Assembly (NCBI RefSeq): GCF_000346465.2
Contig: NC_034016.1
Coordinates: 13,015,805-13,079,804 of the forward strand
Direction: 5' to 3'
Length of the DNA stretch: 64,000 nucleotides
From: Prunus persica
Taxonomy: Eukaryota > Streptophyta > Magnoliopsida > Rosales > Rosaceae
The notes below the pieces were generated by a model. The model worked only from the letters and a program-made list of their open reading frames with translations. It made no database searches and was not told the origin of the DNA. The position numbers and the translations under genes are program-made. This document shows, piece by piece, positions 1 to 12,408 of this stretch (its first letter is position 1; the number at the start of each line of letters is the position of its first letter).

Positions 1-10
1 TTGGGATGAC

Positions 11-3000
11 CTGCTTCTCTATCAACATTGCTGCAAGTTGGCGGATTTGATCTTCTTCCTGTTCTGCTAGAAGTTTTGCCTTCACTGCAGCTGCTGAGAT
101 TGTAGAAACTGCAGCGTGCTTTAGTTTATCAATTTTCTGATCCACTTTTGTCTCTATAGTGTCATGTTTTTCACTTTTACCATCGTTAGTTTGATCCTCA
201 CCTGCGAAGTACAAACAAATGAGACATCAGTAAATCCAAGGCATTCAACTTGAATTTTGTGAAACTCAACTAGTTGAACAAACGTTTTCCTCTTTCAACT
301 TGATATTTTGATCCAAGCTAACTAGCATGCACAAGACCCATTTCCCATATTTTTATTTGTATTTGGCCAGAAGAACTCCAATATGATGTAAATACCCCTG
401 TCTGCGTGTGTGTGGGTGTGAGAAGAGAGGGAGAGAGGAAGGTGTACTTGCTCCAGTTTCAACCATTGAATTTGATGCAACTGGTTGCTGAGAATCATCC
501 TGTTCTTGGGGCTGAGGGTCAGACACCATGTCTACATCCTTTGATTCCTCTGTAGGTCGAGGAGGTTCTTCTGATTTGGCAGTAACCGGTTGCTGAGGCT
601 CATTCATTTGTGAAGCCAGAGAATTGGACACATCCAGATCTTTTGATGCCTCTGTAGAACGGGGAGGTTCCTCAACTGAATTTGATGTAACTGGCTGCTG
701 AGGCTTATCCTTTGTTGAGGGAAGTGAATCACACATATCCACATCCTTAGGTGTGTCTGTAGGTTCAGAAGGCTTTCCTACTGAAATTCCCTCTCCTGAC
801 TCCTTCTCAGAACTTGGTGGATTCTCTGCCTCGAGTTTTGAATCATCCAACTTCCCCACAGTAGTTGGTGATTGGTCCTTTGGTAACTCTAAATTGTCTG
901 ATTTGTTCAAATTATCAGCTTCTACTTCTTCATGAGAAACTATGCCATCCTGTTCTTCTGCAGATTGTGACTTTTCTTCGGGAGAAGGTTTTTCAAGTAT
1001 GTTGTCACCTTTATCATTTGATAAATCTTTATCTTCCAAACCTGAGGTGGCGTTATCCTCTTTCTGGCTTTTGTCTTCATCAACTATGTCTTCCTGGACT
1101 TTGTCTTTCAGCACTTCAGCAACAACACTGCAATCCATCACTGACATCAGATAGAATATACACAAACCAATAGAGGATAAATGCTCCACAACAAAATCAC
1201 ATACCTATCAGGACCAGCTTGTTCCTTGTTGTCACTTGGTGGATCTTCCAATAGAAAGCAATGCCTTGCAGCCAGCTCAGTGCCAGGAGAACTGGCAGAT
1301 ATGGATTTCAAAGAATTATGCGCTGATGCAATAGCAACATCAGGTCCCACCAAACGTGCAAGGAATGCTGCCTGTAAAAGAGTGCAACCCATAAGTAGTG
1401 ACACATTAATAGTGATTGAAGGCCAAAGTATCATTTATATGTTTTGCTTATTGCAAGGTGATGCTTAAGCCCCAGGGTTAAGAGCAAGTCCCATGAAATA
1501 CATTGCATATATGCATCAGAAATCTATTGATGCATGCATGCACTCATAGACATACATACATCATGCATACAATTAAACAGGCATGCATGAATAATGTATA
1601 ATGCAATATAATCGGGAGATCAATTCAAATGCTTCTACAGGAAAACAGTGAAAGGTATCAAATTCGGACATATAGTTATCTCAGATTTTGGCAATAAGAA
1701 GGAAATTTCTGAATGCGCCTGAAGTTGATAACTTGAAATGTAGGCAGACTAAAGCTATAAGATTACTGTAACTTGTTAAAATTTGTAAAAAAAATGGGTA
1801 CCTTGATTAAATATCACTACCAGTTATTTACTGTTAAGCTAAACTGACATTCGGCTAACCATGTGAAGTGTAAGCTATCCTGGGTAACCCAATGCTGCAT
1901 CATTTCAGTTTATTTCAGAAGCACTTAAACGCTCATATGTGAGTTCATAACTTAACCTTTAAGTTAGTTATTAATCTATGCATTTCTGTGGAACAACAGG
2001 TCCAACAGATTTACTTTACAGTCATGTGTCGCTAAACCACCAACAGATGCACCAAACATCCACACATAAGCATTCAACTTACCAATGCCATGGCAGGGTT
2101 TCCCACTTCTGCAAATGAAAGTTGACCTTCAGATGTTGGAGGATAACCAACAACTTCAAACGCTTCTTTAAGTGCATTCAGTGCAAAGCTCTCATCTGTC
2201 TCCTGATCAACTTTCAATTCCCCAGTATCTTCCAATTTTGAAGTTTCCTCACCCACTTTGACTTCATTTACATCCTCTGGCTTTGAAGTATCTTGTCCAA
2301 CATTTACTTCAGTCACTTCTTTTGAAGTTTCCACTGGGGAAGTTTGGGGGTCACTCTCACTAGCACCAGTCTTATTCTCTGTTGTTTCGGGGGCATCCTT
2401 GGGGGCCAATGATTCATTGTCAGTTGAAGTAGGATCTGCAGTTTCTTTTGCACTAGCATCAATATCATCCTCATAATCAAGAAAGGTGTCCTCAATTGGC
2501 ATTTGAACAAAGTGCAATATACATTGAGCTTTTGTTTTTGTTGCAACATGTTCAGCAATCTCATTCCAGTTTTCTTTATAAAGTTCTAGTGCTTCAAGGA
2601 GAAGGAGAGTCTCCTGATCCGTCCACTTCCCACCACTTACCCCAGGAGCTTCAGCAGGCTCCATAAGAATGAAATCTGATGAAGACATACCAGAGTCGAA
2701 TTTCCCATTACTAAAACAATCAGTACATAGATCAAAATCTGCCTGTTAAAATGAACACAATCAGTAAACAGAATAAATGTTAATAGGGAACTGAAACATG
2801 AAGCAGATAATTAATATGTAATCATAACATCCACTTCATCAAACAGAAATTTTCATCAGCCTGACATGAAAATCATTCTAGATAAAGTTCTCAAGGTGGG
2901 GTGCCTTTAAGACAGTAGCAAAGTGTGTTCACCAGGCAGAATTAACAATTTAATATCAGCAGATGATAGCTGCCAATGTCCCAGAGATGAAAACAATCAT

Positions 3001-4601
3001 GTATCTGACAGATTTGATTTGGATAGTTTGATCACACCCTTCAGACATAGCAGAAATACGAAACAATGGAAAAGTTTGGTAAAATTACTTTAGCACCAAT
3101 AGGAATATTCTACACTTTAGAATTAAAGAAAGCCAGAGTCAGATTGAAATGAAGGTCAGAAAAGTGTATCCTTCCATTAGCAAGCACTGCTACAAAGTTC
3201 AATATAAAATTAATAACTCCTATAAAAGAACAAACCTGCTTCTGGCAATGGTAGCGCTTGCGTGAGCAATCAGCTGAACAAGAGTTACAATGGTACTCAA
3301 CAGCTGGTCCCTCAGGCCTCACCAACTCTTCAGCAATTGCAGACTCAGGAAACAACCCAGATGGCACAGTTGGGGTTGTTATATTAGTCTTTGGAACAAC
3401 TGATGAGCGTGATTGTAATGCTTCAAAGTGATACAACTTATCAACCAAAGAATCCTTTTCTGCCAACCCATCACCCTCGGCACTGGCCACAGCAGAACCT
3501 GTTGGTGGGGACGGGTCGAAATTAATTAAACCCCAATGGTCCAAAAATTCCATTACTTCTTGTCTAGCATCAAAGTCGCCAACTTCAAGCTCCAACAAAT
3601 CCTTCAATTCAATAAATACGCCTGGATTCGCATGGAATATCTTCATAATACAATTACGTATCTCCAAGTATGCATCAGGAGTTCTCGTCTCAGACTTCCC
3701 ATTAAAGAAAGATGGCAACATTTGCTCCTCAATGGGGTGAACCTTTGTCCATGAAAACCAACCTGGAAGCCAAAACAATGGTTCAATCAAAATGCAAGGT
3801 AAAAACACCGCAAGGCTTCCACCCCTCATAATCAAAACAATGATCTTAAAACACAAAGCTCAACATTAGTGTTCCCTTAGCTCCATTTGAATAATGCCTA
3901 AGAAATTAATTCACCATAATAACTTTTGCCCGGTGTTTCTTTTCCAGGGTAGCTTCATTAAGCAACATTTCAAAGTAAAGTTTCTAAATTTAAGAGCTGG
4001 AACAAGTTCAGCACTAGGAAATTTAGCTCAGCCTAAGTTTTACTAACCATAACTACACATTACAAGCAATCACAACCCAAACAGCAAAAAAGATCAAAAC
4101 TTTCACCCAATTTTAATAAAAATGTGCACAAAAAGACGAGGGTTTTCACAAGAGCCAAAGATACTCACCACAATGACTTGGAACAACATGAGCATTCGCA
4201 TTGCGAGATCTAATGGCTTCAAACTCAGCCTCCATAGAAGCCTCCAGAGCCTCCAACTCGCTCTCCCTCTTCACCAGCTCTGCCACCGCCTCTCCCACCG
4301 GGTCGGGCCGCTTGGCTACCGTCGGCTTCACGGCAGCCCCAGACGCAGAAGCCGAACCGAGGCTGCTTGGGCCTTGGCGGGCCCGGGTCAACGGGCCATT
4401 GTGGATCGGAGGGTGAGAGAGCATAGCCTTCTCGCGAGTGAAGCGTTTGGACGGCGTGGATGAAGAGGTGGAGCCGCCGAGGCTGCTGGCCTTTCTCTTC
4501 TGGGCTCCGCCGCGGCGTCGAGCAGAAGATGGCTCGGCGGCCGGAGATTCGGCATTTGACGGCGGCTGAGCTCCGGCGGCGTCACGGCGCTTCTCTTCCA
4601 T
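11..4601 (-). CDS. SWI3D: SWI/SNF complex subunit SWI3D, 5' six exons (3' end off window)
   Basis: Core subunit of plant SWI/SNF (BAF-type) nucleosome-remodelling complexes, acting in the nucleus. Exons on the minus strand: 4601-4169, 3762-3236, 2742-2083, 1371-1205, 1127-448 and 201-11. All joins keep frame and give 886 codons; the last donor (at 10) is weak but ends at a codon boundary. Domains: basic Ser/Ala-rich N-terminus; SWIRM at about 140-235 ([19 protein letters not shown]); ZZ zinc finger at about 301-335 ([17 protein letters not shown]...DLCTDCF); SANT/Myb at about 358-410 ([15 protein letters not shown]...NWNEIAEHV); Glu/Ser/Pro-rich acidic linker; conserved [16 protein letters not shown] across the exon 3-4 join; an acidic repeat-like stretch in exon 5; and the start of the C-terminal coiled coil ([21 protein letters not shown]) in exon 6. 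SWIRM+ZZ+SANT distinguishes SWI3D from SWI3A-C. The start at 4601 (MEEKRRD) was chosen because the family begins near here, although the frame stays open upstream to 4754. Arabidopsis SWI3D is about 985 aa, so roughly 100 residues are off-window. Confidence 0.95.
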
Positions 4602-6177
4602 GGATTGATGATGTTTGTGTTTTTCTGGGAGGGTTTGGTTCGCGAATCTGGGTTTTTTTTTTGGCTCTGCACTCGCAGATATACACAGTTGAGCACTATT
4701 GCTGTTAATTGTTACTGCCACTCTTAATTTTCTTGCTTCCACGCTAGCGAGCAAACGCTATTACTATTTGTTGGAATTTGGGGTGCGAACAAATTTGGAA
4801 TTAGCGAAAATGATAGTGCTATTAGTAATAATTATTTTCTCAATTATTGCTGTGGGGTGATTCTATTGCCACCCCCCAAAATGCTCTCTCTACCCACTAT
4901 CTCAACAATTTCTATTTTAGAGTCATTTTTTTTTTCCAAATATAAAGAGCATTTTCTTTCACTTTTTTTTTTCTTTGACGCGGAAATTCAAGCTCTTTTC
5001 TTCTCATTGTCTTTATTTTCTTTCATTATTTTTCTCTTTCTTCTTTGACGAACTTCAAACTTTTGTCTTGTTGTTGCTAGTTTTTATTTTTCAGTTAAAA
5101 TTAAATAAAAAATGATTTTTACAGGGTTAGTTTTGGGATGTTTCAACATTCGTTTGGGTTTCCAGAGAAAATTATGAAAATTTAAAATTTGAACATGAAA
5201 TAAATTTTTTTTTTTGTTGAAGAATCCCACTTACAATTCACAAAAATAAAAAAATAAAAAAAGGTAATTGATTTCGTTTTCTTTTAAAAAAAAATATGTT
5301 TGGTAATAGATTTCAATTTCAGTTCTCAAAAGTGTGAGATCTAATTTTCAAAATCACCCTTATTTTTTTTTAAACAGCTTGAAAGTGTTTTCAGCTTTTA
5401 ATATTTTTTTTTTTTGCACTCCTTTCTCATTCACAAATTTTACATTGCATTACACTTTAGTTACCGAAACTCGTATTTGGGACCTTTCGACTTAGACCTA
5501 GCCACATGACTATTGAGTTCAACTGTGGACCCAGACCAAATCTCGAGACCTCCAAATCCAAAATTCACAAAAAGAATCATCCTAATTTCAAAAACTTTAC
5601 TGAAAAGTACTACGAACTCTTTGCGACATGCACTTTCTCGAAAAAAAAATTCATTTCCAAGTTTCACATAAAACTAAAAACTGAAATTAGCTACAAAACA
5701 ACTTTTAACTAATTTTTAATTTTTTTGAAAACTAAAATTAGTTACCATACAAGTTTTATGTTTTTAATTTCCTAAAACTGAAAACTGAAATAGTTATCAA
5801 ACGGGCCTTCACCTTCTGCAATAAAGTTTTTTGTTTGTGATACTTGAAAAGCATATGAGTGATGATAACTTTAAGTTTAGCAGTAGGGGCAAATTAATTA
5901 TAAAGGAATTGACATTTACGTGGAATATGCATAGTGTTTTTCTTTTTAAAAAAGAAAAAGAAAAAGAAAAGGAACAATACAAAAAATAGTACTTTAAAAA
6001 AAAAAAAAAAACTTTCCAGAGAATAAATCAAAAGACCATTCTAAGGACTTGGACTAGAATGTCAGACTTCGAGTTCTGCTTTATTGTTTGCAGTGTTGAG
6101 GCCAGACCCAAAAGCCCCAAACCAATCGATGCCTCGAACCAAAGTTTGAGTTGAGAGTAAAAACAACCCCAAGTTTG
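4602..6177. other. Intergenic, SWI3D promoter side; possible degraded MITE
   Basis: AT-rich, with poly-A/poly-T runs and no credible coding region. The first 200-300 bases should hold the SWI3D 5'UTR and promoter, but I see no decisive TATA box. Between about 5295 and 5805 the ends are imperfectly inverted (TTTGGTAAT..TTTCAATTTCAG against CTGAAATAGTTATCAAACG), which resembles an old MITE, but no target-site duplication is clear. Confidence 0.35.
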
Positions 6178-6848
6178 AGTTCTCAGACCAAGGCAAGAGG
6201 TAGAAAAGAAATCACTTTTGAGACACCGAAATATCACATTTGTGAAGATGAGTTCACTTTTCATTTTTGAGTTAAATCCCTTTCGGAGAACAAGTTGTAT
6301 TTGTAATTTTCATAGATGGAGCATCCAAACAAAATCCTTAATAAAAATCAAAATTTTCTTTAAATTTTTTTATACATAATTACATTGGAGGAAAGAAACC
6401 CCACTACGATTCGATCTTAGATGCTATAAAGGGAAGGAGGAATCCACCACCACTGTTGTAAGAACCTATTGGCCAAGTTCGTATATCTTCGGTGCCATTG
6501 CCATGTGTTTGATATACACGTTAATTTTTCTTTTGGAGTTCCCCATTTATTAATTTTTCTCAAAGACTAATTGGCTACAAAGAGTAACCAAAATCACATT
6601 CATAGCCAAAGTTATTTATTAATTCAGGATTCCAAATTACATTCCTGACCTAGCTTAGACACATAAACACCAAACCGTATATATCTTACGTTCATAAAAC
6701 ATAGGCTTCTTCAGAGCCAATTTATTTATTTTTGTTACATAACAAAGGGGCCAAGGTTTCAACTCCACCTTTAGATTCGGGGGTAAATGCTCTCTAACAC
6801 TAGAACTTCGGGAGTAAATGCTCTCTAATACTAGAACTTAGTACAAGC

Positions 6849-7581
6849 TTATTTTGTTTTTAAATAGCACCAACTCACAATTGATGTTCTATTAGTCATT
6901 GTTAAAAGAAATATATATTTCCTTGGATCAAAGTCTTCATCAAATGACTGCTTATTTTCTTTTGACTCAAGTGGCTGCTTGTCAGGGTAAGCCTGGGACT
7001 TTGGCTCAGAGTCTTTGGCAGAGAACTCTGCTTTGCCTTCTTCATCATTGTAAGCTGAGATAAACGGTCTGGGTTCAAATTCCATAGTGTCAACAACAGG
7101 TTTTTCTGTATTTTCATGGCAGTTGGCTTCTTTTTTTGGTGTTGAATCAGAATGTTCAACAAGGAGGCCTGGCATAAGGGGTTGCTCTTTCCTGATATAT
7201 TCCCAGTCAATTCCTGCACCTCCTCTTGATTCTATAGTTTTAGCAAACTGCTCCACAAGACAGAAAAGCAACAAACGTCAAGTTTACCGAAATTTCCAAG
7301 GCGTACGTTTCAAATCATATTGTAGGTATTGTTAAGTTGTCAGATTGTTAATTTCGACCATACTTCTAAACAAAATAAGTAGTTAAAATTGATAATTTAG
7401 TTAACAATATAATATATCAGATTTTCTAATAAGAGAACATTTTCGTGGAATTATAAGATTTTAGCGCCGTTTTGTCATTATCAAGTTGTTGACTTGAAAT
7501 TGATCACAGATTATAAGCAACAAGAGGAAAAGGAGGATACAAATGCTTACCAAAAGCTAAAGTGGCACGAAGGAACTTCAT
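6849..7581 (-). pseudogene. Type I-a organ-specific protein (S2/P4-like), disrupted
   Basis: Exon 1 is 7581-7551 and exon 2 is 7247-6849. Exon 2 encodes the family's N-terminal motif (DWEYIRKEQPLMPGLL) and one FEPRP motif. Relative to type I-b and I-c, exon 1 lacks 14 bp inside the signal-peptide codons: it is 31 rather than 45 nt, the rest of the hydrophobic core is lost, and splicing to exon 2 shifts frame and meets a stop within three codons. The TATA-like box 70 bp upstream is also mutated. At the 3' end the usual ...VYND stop is replaced by an out-of-frame extension (...NRTS), a change shared with I-c. The family (plant 'organ-specific protein S2/P4') has no known biochemical function. 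Probably not functional, unless an alternative start or splice is used. Confidence 0.8.
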
Positions 7582-7650
7582 GTCTAAAATGCAATGCAAA
7601 AGAGTTCCTTGTTGTTGTGCGTTTAAGGATATGTAATTAACCTCATATTA

Positions 7651-7656
7651 CTTACG
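7651..7656 (-). promoter_or_regulatory. Mutated TATA box of type I-a
   Basis: Reads CGTAAG on the minus strand, where paralogs I-b and I-c have TATAAG at the same distance (about 70 bp) upstream of the ATG. The flanking bases are otherwise nearly identical. Confidence 0.6.
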
Positions 7657-8116
7657 GATAATCTAGCAGGAGAATATTTGTCTTCAAAAGCATAAAGGCA
7701 GGACACTAGAGTCATGTTGGGTTTGGCGATGAATAAGATTCAAGACGTATTCAAGGACAACGATAATAAAATATTATGGTACTAGTCGCAATTGGGTAAA
7801 ACTAGGGTATTTGTTTTGATTATAAGAAAAAAATCAACGGCTGATCTAGCAAACGTTTTTTGAAGAAGTAGTAAAAAAAAAAGGATTTTTAACAAAAATT
7901 TCGACGTTCTTCAAATAAAAGCGCTTATGAGCTGAAAATGGGCCCTAACTAGCTACATTTAAGTAAATTAATTAATTGCATTATGATGACTATAAATAAA
8001 TAAATTTCTTTGTAGTTTCCTATTTATTATTATTCTTACAGTTCAACGCTAGAAATACATGACAACAAAAATAGAGACTATTGCCAAAACCACATTCATG
8101 GTGGCCAAAGCATTCC

Positions 8117-8122
8117 TTTTAT
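8117..8122 (-). terminator. Candidate polyadenylation signal of type II-a
   Basis: AATAAA on the minus strand (TTTATT on plus), about 175 bp downstream of the type II-a stop codon. The same site is conserved at the type II-b and type I-c blocks. Confidence 0.35.
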
Positions 8123-8296
8123 TAACTTAGAACTGAATATTACATTCATGACCTAGCTACGTACAACATAAAACATAGACTTTTCTCAGAGCCAATGGCT
8201 TTTTTTTTTCAGTACATAGAAGCTTAGAAGCTACGTACAAGCCCAGCAAGCTTATATTTTACAATAACACCACCAGAATTGCAATAATTCAACCTC

Positions 8297-9448
8297 TTAG
8301 TCATTGTAAACCAAAGCATTTGGTCTTGGCTCAAAATCTTTCACAAATGGCTGTTGATCTTCTTTTGCTGCAAATTTTGCATTTGGCCTGGGCTCAAAGT
8401 CTTTCACAAATGGCTGCTTATCTTCTTTTGCTGCAAATGCGTTGTAAACCAAAGCATTTGGCCTGGGCTCAAAATCTTTCACAAATGGCTGCTTATCTTC
8501 TTTTGCTGCAAATGCATTGTAAACCAAAGCATTTGGCCTGGGCTCAAAGTCTTTCACAAATGGCTGCTTATCTTCTTTTGCTGCAAATGCATTGTAAACC
8601 AAAGCATTTGGCCTGGGCTCAATATCTTTCACAAATGGCTGCTTATCTTCTTTTGCTGCAAATGCATTGTAAACCAAAGCATTTGGCCTGGGCTCAAAAT
8701 CTTTCACAAATGGCTGCTTATCTTCTTTTGCAGCAACTGCATTGTAAACCAAAGCATTAGGCTTTGGTTCAAATTCCTCAACCTCAACGTCAACCTCAAC
8801 AAAAGGTTTTTTCACTTTTTCATGGCAGTCGGCTTTCTCTTTTGGTGTTGAATCAGAAATATCAACAAGGAGGCCTTCAATTGCCTGTGGCATAGGTTGC
8901 TCTTTCATGACATTTTTCCAGTATTTCCCGACATCTCTTCTTGAATATGTTGTTTTGACAAACTGTTCCACAAGACAAAGAAAATAAAAACAAATAAAAA
9001 GAAATTTCTAAGGCATTAATCTAAATGATCATGTTGAAATCTATACTGTCAATTTAGATAACATATTTGACAAAAAATCACTTCAAATTGACAATTTGAC
9101 AATATAATATGACATACGAAGAGAAATGTTCTCTTACCCTGTGTGGCAATATAAGATGTTTATATTGCTAGAATGTGAATATAAACCATTAATCAAGTTG
9201 ATTATTTCTAAAATGTGCGGTCTAAGTTTAAAGTATGATAACATAAGTTAGAGTCTGATAAGAGAATATTTTCATGCAAGCATAATATAAGATTTTTGGC
9301 TGCATTTGTCTTGTCTGTCCTATATATCTAGCAACTTATTGGCTTTAAAAATTGGTGACTTCATAAGCAACAATGGGAAGAAGGGTACTATACAAATACT
9401 TACCAAAAGAAGAGAGAAAAGAGCTAAGATAGCACAAAGGGACTTCAT
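8297..9448 (-). CDS. Type II-a organ-specific protein (S2/P4-like), repeat-expanded
   Basis: Two exons: 9448-9404 (MKSLCAILALFSLLL, signal-peptide core, donor GTAAGT) and 8962-8297, joined in phase 0 to give 236 aa. The mature part begins with the family motif (SRRDVGKYWKNVMKEQPMPQ, then AIEGLL), a DSTPKEKADCHEK linker, then seven units ending in (D/E)-(F/I)-E-P-(K/R)-P-N-A-L-V-Y-N; unit six lacks LVYN. Each full unit is 25 residues (75 bp): FAAKEDKQPFVKD plus FEPRPNALVYNA. Plant organ-specific proteins S2/P4 are secreted, tissue-restricted proteins of unknown function with such C-terminal repeats, and their number varies. A TATA box lies 65-70 bp upstream. Paralog type II-b has only two motif copies. 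The ORF is intact; family assignment is confident, function unknown. Confidence 0.88.
8300..8760 (-). repeat. 75-bp in-frame coding minisatellite in type II-a
   Basis: Near-identical 75-bp units encode the FAAKEDKQPFVKDFEPRPNA-type repeat. Sequence identity among the inner units is much higher than between II-a and II-b, which points to recent expansion or homogenisation. One unit is 15 bp shorter. Confidence 0.9.
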
Positions 9449-9510
9449 GTCTACAAATGCTATGCAAAAGAGTTCTTTGTAGTTATATTTTTGAAGGATA
9501 TGTAACCTCA

Positions 9511-9520
9511 CTACTTATAG
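9511..9520 (-). promoter_or_regulatory. TATA box of type II-a
   Basis: CTATAAGTAG on the minus strand, 63-72 bp upstream of the ATG at 9448; identical in type II-b. Confidence 0.6.
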
Positions 9521-9817
9521 ATAATTTACTAGAACGAAAGCATCAAGGCAGGTAGGACCTAATTATGGGCCCTAGATTTGTTTTGAAGAATGGTCCCTAT
9601 AATTTTGATAATCATACTTTGAAACAAATGTGGTGCGGATCTAATTATGGGCCCTAGATTTTTGGAAGGTTTCTAAAGTAGGTATGCCATGCTTTTCTAT
9701 GTAGTCTAGTCACACATTTTGTGTTCGTGTTTTTTTTTTTAAAAATAATTCTTTTTTATACAAGCAATATTAGAGAAAGGAGGAATTAAACTTAGGACTT
9801 CAAATACAACGGTAAAT

Positions 9818-10375
9818 ACTTTTTTTTTTTTTTGGTTGAGAAATTCTATAATTGCATTCATAATTCAGTCAAAAAAGTCACTAGCCACAAAGGGCCAATA
9901 AAAACTAGCCACAAAAGGGCCATTACAATAGCAGAGCGGTCTAATATCAAAATTAAGACAATATGACGTGTCTCCACTAAAGATCAGGTAGGATTAAAGA
10001 AACTCTGGCATAGGCATCACAACTAAGATTGCAAACTTAGAATAATAAAAAAGATATAAAGCTTGAAAAAACCAAGCCATAACAATACAAATAAAACTCT
10101 CACAAAGGAGAGATGAAAAGCTCTCACAAAGGAGAGATGAAAAACTCTCACAAAAGGAGAGGTGAAAACTACACAGAGAACCCAAAGAGTCTTTGCAACT
10201 TATTCTAAACATAAAGAAATTGCAAAAAAGATGGTGGTGGAGATTCGACGCCGAAATGCAGGTGAAGATCCGACACTGAGCTGCAGCCGCATATAATGGT
10301 TGGATGAAAATCATAACAAAACTAAGACAAATAGGGAAAACCTTTTGTCTCTGAAAATGGGGAAGAGGTGAAAGG
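9818..10375 (-). mobile_element. 5'-truncated poly(A) retroposon copy A
   Basis: Minus-strand homologue of the complete copy at 38414-39117: it starts (on plus) with a T-run at 9818-9833, followed by the same 3' end (GAGAAATTCTATAATTGCAT). It lacks about the first 150 bp of the complete copy, a 5' truncation typical of target-primed reverse transcription. The paralogous spacer R-b lacks it at this position (near 27945). Confidence 0.65.
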
Positions 10376-11254
10376 ACTTAATCACTTGAATTACAAGCAA
10401 TTATAAGTATCACACAAGTAATTAACGAAAATTTTGATGATGAAGTGAATGTCGGAACCAGATTGCACAAAATTGAAAAGCTTAGAGTGTGTAATCTTTA
10501 AAGTTGAGAGTGCAGGGACAAATGTGCCTTAAAAATAAGAGTTCAGGATACTAGATTGAAATTAACCATTTCTATTACATACATAACTACATCAATGGGC
10601 TTCTCATTTATATGTTTTGCTTTGTCTTATGGGACTATCATTTATGTGGTTTATAATTCATATATAATTGTCTTTCACTAAGAATGACGAAACCAAAGCA
10701 ATGAGTACATCAGAATAATCAAACGAAATCAGGATCAATGAAAGAAGATAACCTACTCTCGGCCTTTTTTGTCTTGTAAAATGAGCAATTCAATCAAGGA
10801 TTCTCATTTTATAATCCATTTCATAATAAAGAGATCTCTTAATTCATATACCTATTAGCTCTTAATTCAATAATATTTCTTTTTTCTATAGTTCAAATCT
10901 AACTCCCCTCTTCGTTTCATTTAAAAAAAAAAAAAATCTAACCCCCTCTTCCGTTAAAAAAATCAATTCATGTACTTTAAATATAATTAATAATCATCAT
11001 TTTAGAACAAATACAGACTGTTTACATAATATATTAAAAATTAATCTAATTAAATCTATACTTATAAAGTAAAAGGCAGATAATGATGAAACATTCAAAA
11101 TGTCAGAAAATGTCCGTGGTTAATGAAAATATTAAGAATTGAAATTATTAATTAAATGAGGATAATATGGTAAATTCATACTTTTCATATTAAAAAAAAA
11201 TTAAAAGAAAAATCAGATAATGAATCCTATTTTTATGGAACATTACCCGTTATT

Positions 11255-11610
11255 ATTTTTAATTCTAACATCAAACTCTCACAAAAGAGAAGTCGAAAAC
11301 TCTCACAAAAGTAGAGGTGAAAACTACACAGAAAACCCAAAGAGTCTTTGCTACTTATTCTAAACATAAAGAAACCCCAAAAAGGATAGTGGTGACAATT
11401 CGAAGGTACAAGTGGAGTTCTGATGCCAAGACGCATCCATCTGTGATGGGTGGAGGAAATTCATAACAAAGCGAAGACAAAAAGGGGAAACCTTTTATCA
11501 CTGAAAATGGGGGAAGAAAGAAGAAGGTAGGAAGAGAGAAGCAGATTGGGGAGGAAGAGAGGAGGGGAGATAGGAGAAAGAATAATGGCTTTGTCCCCTC
11601 AATTATGATA
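11255..11610 (-). mobile_element. Retroposon fragment copy B
   Basis: Same family as 38414-39117 (CTCTCACAAAAG repeats, AAAACCCAAAGAGTCTTTGC). The paralogous copy at 28797-29215 in R-b retains the 3' end; here the 3' end has been replaced by about 200 bp of unrelated AT-rich DNA. Confidence 0.55.
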
Positions 11611-11664
11611 TCTATAATTGTTGATTTTTTTGTTGTATGAATGAAAACGTTATTGATCAATAAT

Positions 11665-12408
11665 TGTTATAAAAATTATATATTTTTCTATTTCCGTAAA
11701 GCCAAATACAAAATATTTATATTATAATATATAAAGATTGAAAACTTTTACGTACAATGAAATTGAGAAACAAGCAATAGTAAGTAAAAGCAATAAATAA
11801 TAAATAAGAAGGTGAGTTGGTACGGTGAAGCACGTTAAAGACCCTGTCCTAAAGCCTTTGTAGCCTCCCTACGTGCAGGTACTGACGGTCTATAAGGCTC
11901 CAAGATACGACCCCTTTACACAAACTAAAGATCCGCTATGAGCACGTTCATATACGGATATAGGTATCCAAGTCACAAAATCATTGCCAAAATAATAATA
12001 TAAAGTAGGGAATATATATAAAAGTTGAAAAGGAGAGCATTAGTTTGTGGTGGTGATTATGATATGTGATTTTCTGATGGTATATTGTGTTTGTTACAAA
12101 TGTGAAGGAGGAGTGGCCTTTTATAGGCATCCAAGAACATGTAACTTTCACAAACCAGAAAATTAAGGCATTTAATATATAAATAAAACTTGAATATTAA
12201 ATATTTATAACGCCCATAATAAATAAAATAAAACAGCCAAAATAATTAAATAAATCAAAACGGTTAAAATTTTAAAATTCCAACAATCCCCCACAAATTT
12301 TTCAAAATTGTACCATGACCAAAAAAAAAACAGTGAAAATATATATTTATATATAAGCAATATAATACTATGCAATAGGTGTGGGTAGATGCCTTTCGGA
12401 CTTGAACC
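11665..12408 (-). mobile_element. Truncated LTR retrotransposon: 3' LTR, PPT and short internal stub
   Basis: The LTR is 11665-12285 (TGTTATAAAA ... TTCCAACA on plus). It is followed by ATCCCCCACAAA, i.e. a minus-strand polypurine tract TTTGTGGGGGAT abutting the LTR, so the element lies on the minus strand with its 3' LTR at left. About 120 bp of internal sequence follows, then the spacer resumes at about 12409. Paralog R-b (near 29290) lacks the insertion. There is no matching TSD, so the 5' part was lost by deletion. Confidence 0.65.

Noticed and set aside
8320..8851. Plus-strand ORFs of 146 and 165 aa with regular repeats
   Set aside because: They are antisense shadows of the 75-bp coding repeat in type II-a.
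11055..11265. Possible Helitron 5' end (TCTATACTTATAAAGTAAAA following A)
   Set aside because: Resembles a Helitron start and replaces spacer sequence present in R-b, but there is no 3' hairpin plus CTRR end, so it cannot be supported.
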